Assembly (NCBI GenBank): GCA_963522145.1
Contig: CAUQXI010000003.1
Span: forward strand, 62,001-126,000
DNA: 64,000 nt
Direction: 5' to 3'
Origin: Mesorhizobium_B sp963522145
GTDB taxonomy: Bacteria; Pseudomonadota; Alphaproteobacteria; Rhizobiales; Rhizobiaceae
Shown here: positions 61,176-64,000 of the stretch, piece after piece
How the letters are laid out: each line of letters starts with the position of its first letter
Numbering within the stretch: position 1 is the first letter of the stretch
Translations under genes and position numbers: made by a program
Notes under the pieces: model-generated
The model's database searches: none
The model's input: only the letters and a program-made list of their open reading frames with translations
Told to the model about the DNA's origin: nothing

Positions 61176-61673
61176 ATGCACCTCAAATACGAGGCAATCC
61201 GATTGAGCAGGGCGTTCACCAGGGAAGACGAGGGCGGCGACGGACTGGGCGGGATCGGCGAGCGCCCCATCAGCCCGCACCGCAACCTCGTGACGCGTTC
61301 CGGGCTCGAGGCGATGGAAGCCGAGATCGCCCGGCTGCGCGAGAGCCTCGCTTCCGCCGATCCAGCCAGCGAGCGGGAGCGTGCCGCGCTGCTTTCCCGC
61401 GACCTTCGCTACTGGACCGCGCGGCGCGAAAGCGCGGAACTGGTGGATGGAGGCCTCGACACGGATGCCGTGCGGTTCGGGATGACCGTCGGCGTCGAGG
61501 CGGAGGACGGGCGCCGGAACCGCTGGCGCATCGTTGGAGAGGACGAGGCCGATGCAGGCCGTGGCACGATCAGCCATGTGTCGCCCATGGCGCGTGCCTT
61601 GTTCGGCAGAAAAATCGGCGAAACGGCAGTGGTGAACGGCGTGGAGTGGGAAGTGGTCGCGATCGACCGCTGA
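61176..61673 (+). CDS. GreA/GreB-family transcription elongation factor-like protein
   Basis: 165 residues. A short N-terminal stretch with SRAFTREDEGG and ERPISPHRNLVT precedes one helix-rich segment (SGLEAMEAEIARLRESL), then a GreA/GreB C-terminal FKBP-like domain (about 95-165: VRFGMTVGVEAEDG, WRIVGEDEADAGRGTISHVSPMARALFGRKIGE). The coiled coil is shorter than in GreA/GreB, so it may bind RNA polymerase without full cleavage stimulation. The first start codon could be 61176 or a later TTG at 61203. Confidence 0.85.
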   Translation: MHLKYEAIRLSRAFTREDEGGDGLGGIGERPISPHRNLVTRSGLEAMEAEIARLRESLASADPASERERAALLSRDLRYWTARRESAELVDGGLDTDAVRFGMTVGVEAEDGRRNRWRIVGEDEADAGRGTISHVSPMARALFGRKIGETAVVNGVEWEVVAIDR

Positions 61674-61700
61674 CCGCTGCTTGCCGTCAGGCGGGAGAGT

Positions 61701-62897
61701 TCAGCCGAGACGAACCGGGGAAAGGCGCTCGCAGAAGACCGCCGCGTCGCCGGCGAATTCCATCTTTTCCGCTTTGCGCTCTGACGGGCCGGCCTCTTTC
61801 GACAACGCGTCGCGTGAGGCACGGATGCGCGACTGGATATGTCCGGCAAGCAGGCTGCGCAGGATGCCGCCTTCCTTTTCGATCCGGTTGAATTCCTCCC
61901 ACGCGGTATCGGAGAGCAACTCGACGGCCGGCATCCAGTCCGCCTCGCTCGCCGTGGTTATGCTTGCGGCGGACAAGCCCGTCAGGATTGCGTCACGGCG
62001 CGCGGCCTGAACGGGAATGCCGTGGATAATCGTGGATGGCAGCACGCTGAGCGAGTCGGCTCCGCCTTCAGCGGCAGCCTGAGCCGCTATGCCGGATAGA
62101 ACGGCGTTGCGGTCGGCATCTTCAGCGTCGAGCATGCGCCAGGAGGTTTCGGCGTGAACATGGACGGGGAGCGGCTCGACACCCGAAGCATCAAGGATTC
62201 TCTTCCAGAGCAGGCGCAGAGCGTGGATCTTGGCGGAGCTGCGAGTCTTCTCGGCATCGACGGAAAGGGCAAAGCCGAGATGGGGCACGGCATAATGAAG
62301 CGACTGGCGCGCGAGCGCGAACATGCGCAGGTAGGAGGCGGCCGAGGCGAGAACCGCGCCGAGCTCCTGTGCCTCCGTGGCGCCGGCATTGTGGAACACG
62401 CGGCCATCCGCCTCTAGCAGAACGCCGGGCAGGCCGAGCGCGAAGAAGTGCGACAGCGATTGCGGCATCGACGCTTCCAGCGCGTCGATCGGCATGCGCA
62501 ACCGCCCCGTGCCGGCGAAGATCGCGGCTGGATCGATGCCGAGCGAGATGTCGAGCTGCTCCGGCGGAATGCGCCTTCCACCCAGATAGGCGAACAAGGC
62601 TTCTGCGCCGGCGCGGCTTGCGGGGTGGACGTCGACACGAAGGTGGATGCGGTCGAGCGGCACATCGGCGAGAACAGCTTGCAACGCTTCGGGGGAAACC
62701 GGCAGGCCGCCGCCGAAAGCATTCGGCGCGCCCGTGAAAACCAGAGATACCCCTGTCGCGCCATCATCGAGGTCGAGCGTGATCTGTGCGTTTGCAGCGA
62801 GCGGATCACTGGCGTCGGCGCGCGCCACCACCCGCAGCGGATGAACCGAGCCGGAGGAAGAAGTCGGATTGCTTTCGATCTCGCTGTTCTGGCTCAT
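61701..62897 (-). CDS. Methylmalonyl-CoA mutase small-subunit-like protein
   Basis: 398 residues from ATG 62897 (MSQNSEIES); the frame extends to 62954. Matches the TIM-barrel part of the beta (small) subunit of methylmalonyl-CoA mutase: ANAQITLDLDDGATGVSLVF, AGATEAQELGAVLASAASYLRM, HAETSWRMLDAEDADRNAVL and GGADSLSVLPS. No B12-binding domain, as expected for a small subunit, and no large subunit in the window. The N-terminal about 80 residues of ordinary small subunits seem to be missing. Likely a structural partner of MutB encoded elsewhere. Confidence 0.8.
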   Translation of the reverse strand: MSQNSEIESNPTSSSGSVHPLRVVARADASDPLAANAQITLDLDDGATGVSLVFTGAPNAFGGGLPVSPEALQAVLADVPLDRIHLRVDVHPASRAGAEALFAYLGGRRIPPEQLDISLGIDPAAIFAGTGRLRMPIDALEASMPQSLSHFFALGLPGVLLEADGRVFHNAGATEAQELGAVLASAASYLRMFALARQSLHYAVPHLGFALSVDAEKTRSSAKIHALRLLWKRILDASGVEPLPVHVHAETSWRMLDAEDADRNAVLSGIAAQAAAEGGADSLSVLPSTIIHGIPVQAARRDAILTGLSAASITTASEADWMPAVELLSDTAWEEFNRIEKEGGILRSLLAGHIQSRIRASRDALSKEAGPSERKAEKMEFAGDAAVFCERLSPVRLG

Positions 62898-63020
62898 CCG
62901 TCTGTTCTCCTTCCCGTGCGAGCGACGGGAGTAGCAGTTCGGGGTTAACCGCATTGTAGCCTCAACGCGAGCCCTTTATAGCTTGCGGCCCGCAAGGTGG
63001 CACCGCCGGGAGCGCAGCGA

Positions 63021-64000
63021 ATGGCCGAAGACGACCGGATCTTTATCGGCGCGAGCCGGAAGCCCGATGACAGCTACAACCGGCCCGAGGAACTCCTGCT
63101 CAAATTTGCCAACCGCCACGGCCTTGTGACGGGCGCGACGGGCACCGGGAAGACAGTGACCTTGCAGGTGCTGGCCGAGGCCTTTTCCGACGCTGGCGTT
63201 TCGGTGTTCTGCGCGGACGTGAAAGGCGATCTTTCGGGCATCGGCGCCTTGGGCACTCCCGGCGAGCCGCTGACCAAGCGGGCGGAGGAGGTCAGGCTCG
63301 ACCCCTACGAGCCGCGACAGTTTCCCGTGATCTACTGGGACCTGTTCGGCGAAAAAGGGCACCCGATCCGCGCCACCGTATCCGAGATGGGGCCGCTGCT
63401 GCTCGCTCGGCTTCTCAACATGACTGAAGCGCAGGAAGGCGTGATCAACATCGCCTTCAAGATCGCCGACGAGGAAGGCCTGCTTCTTCTCGACATGAAG
63501 GATCTTCAAGCGCTCCTCGCGGACCTCGCCAAACGGGACAAGGAAATTGCCGTCCGCTACGGGCTCGTGTCCAAGGCGTCCATCGGCGCAATCCAGCGGG
63601 CTCTGCTGGTTCTGGAGCAGCAGGGCGGCGCTCACTTCTTCGGCGAGCCGGCGCTCAGCATCGCGGACATCATGCGCTCGACGGTGGATGGACGCGGAGC
63701 CATCAACGTGCTTGCCGCCGACCGACTGATGATGAACCCGCGCCTTTATGCGACCTTCCTGCTCTGGCTCCTGTCGGAACTGTTCGAGGAACTGCCGGAG
63801 GTGGGTGATCCTGCAAAGCCGAAGCTCGTCTTCTTCTTCGACGAGGCGCACCTGCTGTTCGATGACGCGCCCAAGGTGCTCGTGGAACGAGTCGAGCAGG
63901 TGGTGCGGCTGATCCGCTCAAAGGGCGTGGGCATCTATTTCGTCACGCAAAACCCGCTCGACATACCGGAAACGGTGCTGGCGCAACTCGGCAATCGGGT
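63021..64000 (+). CDS. HerA-like ATPase, DUF853 family (5' part, cut by the window edge)
   Basis: Starts at ATG 63021 and remains open to the end (326 codons). Walker A GATGTGKT (38-45) and Walker B FFFDEAHLLF are intact, with AVRYGLVSKASIGAIQRALL and YFVTQNPLDIPETVLAQLGNR, family strings of the DUF853 (HerA-like helicase) group of DNA-translocating or membrane-associated ATPases. GGGAG lies about eight bases upstream. Divergent from the mutase-like gene. The usual length is about 500 residues, so roughly a third is missing. Confidence 0.93.
   Translation, partial: MAEDDRIFIGASRKPDDSYNRPEELLLKFANRHGLVTGATGTGKTVTLQVLAEAFSDAGVSVFCADVKGDLSGIGALGTPGEPLTKRAEEVRLDPYEPRQFPVIYWDLFGEKGHPIRATVSEMGPLLLARLLNMTEAQEGVINIAFKIADEEGLLLLDMKDLQALLADLAKRDKEIAVRYGLVSKASIGAIQRALLVLEQQGGAHFFGEPALSIADIMRSTVDGRGAINVLAADRLMMNPRLYATFLLWLLSELFEELPEVGDPAKPKLVFFFDEAHLLFDDAPKVLVERVEQVVRLIRSKGVGIYFVTQNPLDIPETVLAQLGNR

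Noticed and set aside
1..64000. CRISPR arrays, insertion sequences, prophage genes, rRNA
   Set aside because: No repeat-spacer pattern, transposase, phage structural gene or rRNA sequence was recognised anywhere.

Overview
The window is a high-GC, almost fully coding chromosomal segment of an alphaproteobacterium, most likely Hyphomicrobiales (Rhizobiales) close to Phyllobacteriaceae/Mesorhizobium-type bacteria. Reasons: a CcrM (GANTC) methylase next to mutY and a DUF721 gene, an frcBCA fructose transporter, a glgP-glgB-glgC-glgA-pgm-glgX glycogen cluster, a betI-betC choline-sulfate operon, a Rhizobium-etli-type L-asparaginase, and a promoter fitting the EcfG/RpoE2 consensus. Assignment rests on gene content from memory, not on a database search. 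No CRISPR array, insertion sequence, prophage, integrase or rRNA was seen. No gene-free stretch reaches 300 bases; the longest, 57949-58237, holds the betI operator.

Layout. 1-4.7 kb: the end of an unknown gene, then the overlapping trio ispH-thrB-rnhA, a Prx5-type peroxiredoxin, a stand-alone DsbD-alpha domain protein and YqgE. 4.7-10.9 kb: a minus-strand run thrC - M16 peptidase - GNAT acetyltransferase - EAL phosphodiesterase with gaps of 5-18 bases. 11-18 kb: a lipoprotein, a HAD-family protein that has lost its nucleophile, ccrM, mutY, DUF721/DciA-like, a lipoprotein DsbA, then a small AT-richer islet with two unrecognised genes abutting tRNA-Gln; smc, expected after dsbA, is not here. 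18-25 kb: ppdK, an acyl-CoA ligase, DUF1499 and bioY. 25-42 kb: sugar metabolism: a PfkB kinase and ROK repressor diverge from frcBCA across a 38-bp palindrome, followed in the same direction by the glycogen genes. 42-50.6 kb: YihY and DUF4142 diverging from EcfG-like promoters, aquaporin Z, a MocR regulator/EamA exporter pair, a Cys/His-rich small protein with a PepSY membrane protein, and a GAF-GGDEF-PilZ cyclase. 50.7-58 kb: tRNA-Pro and the operon betI-betC-gst-dehydratase-betA-small protein-betB, whose first genes overlap by 4-8 bases. 58-64 kb: tandem DUF3750 genes, an asparaginase, a Gre-like factor, an orphan methylmalonyl-CoA mutase small-subunit-like protein and the start of a HerA-like ATPase.

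How they work together: the 25-42 kb block can import and phosphorylate fructose, store glucose as glycogen and break it down again; ppdK links pyruvate and PEP. The bet operon converts choline-O-sulfate to choline and then glycine betaine; the embedded PLP dehydratase could carry betaine carbon on from serine to pyruvate. Most of the window is conserved housekeeping. The points most worth a second look are the expanded bet operon, the missing smc with the tRNA-flanking islet, the frc palindrome, the divergent stress promoters, the cyclase carrying a PilZ domain, and the catalytically disarmed HAD protein.
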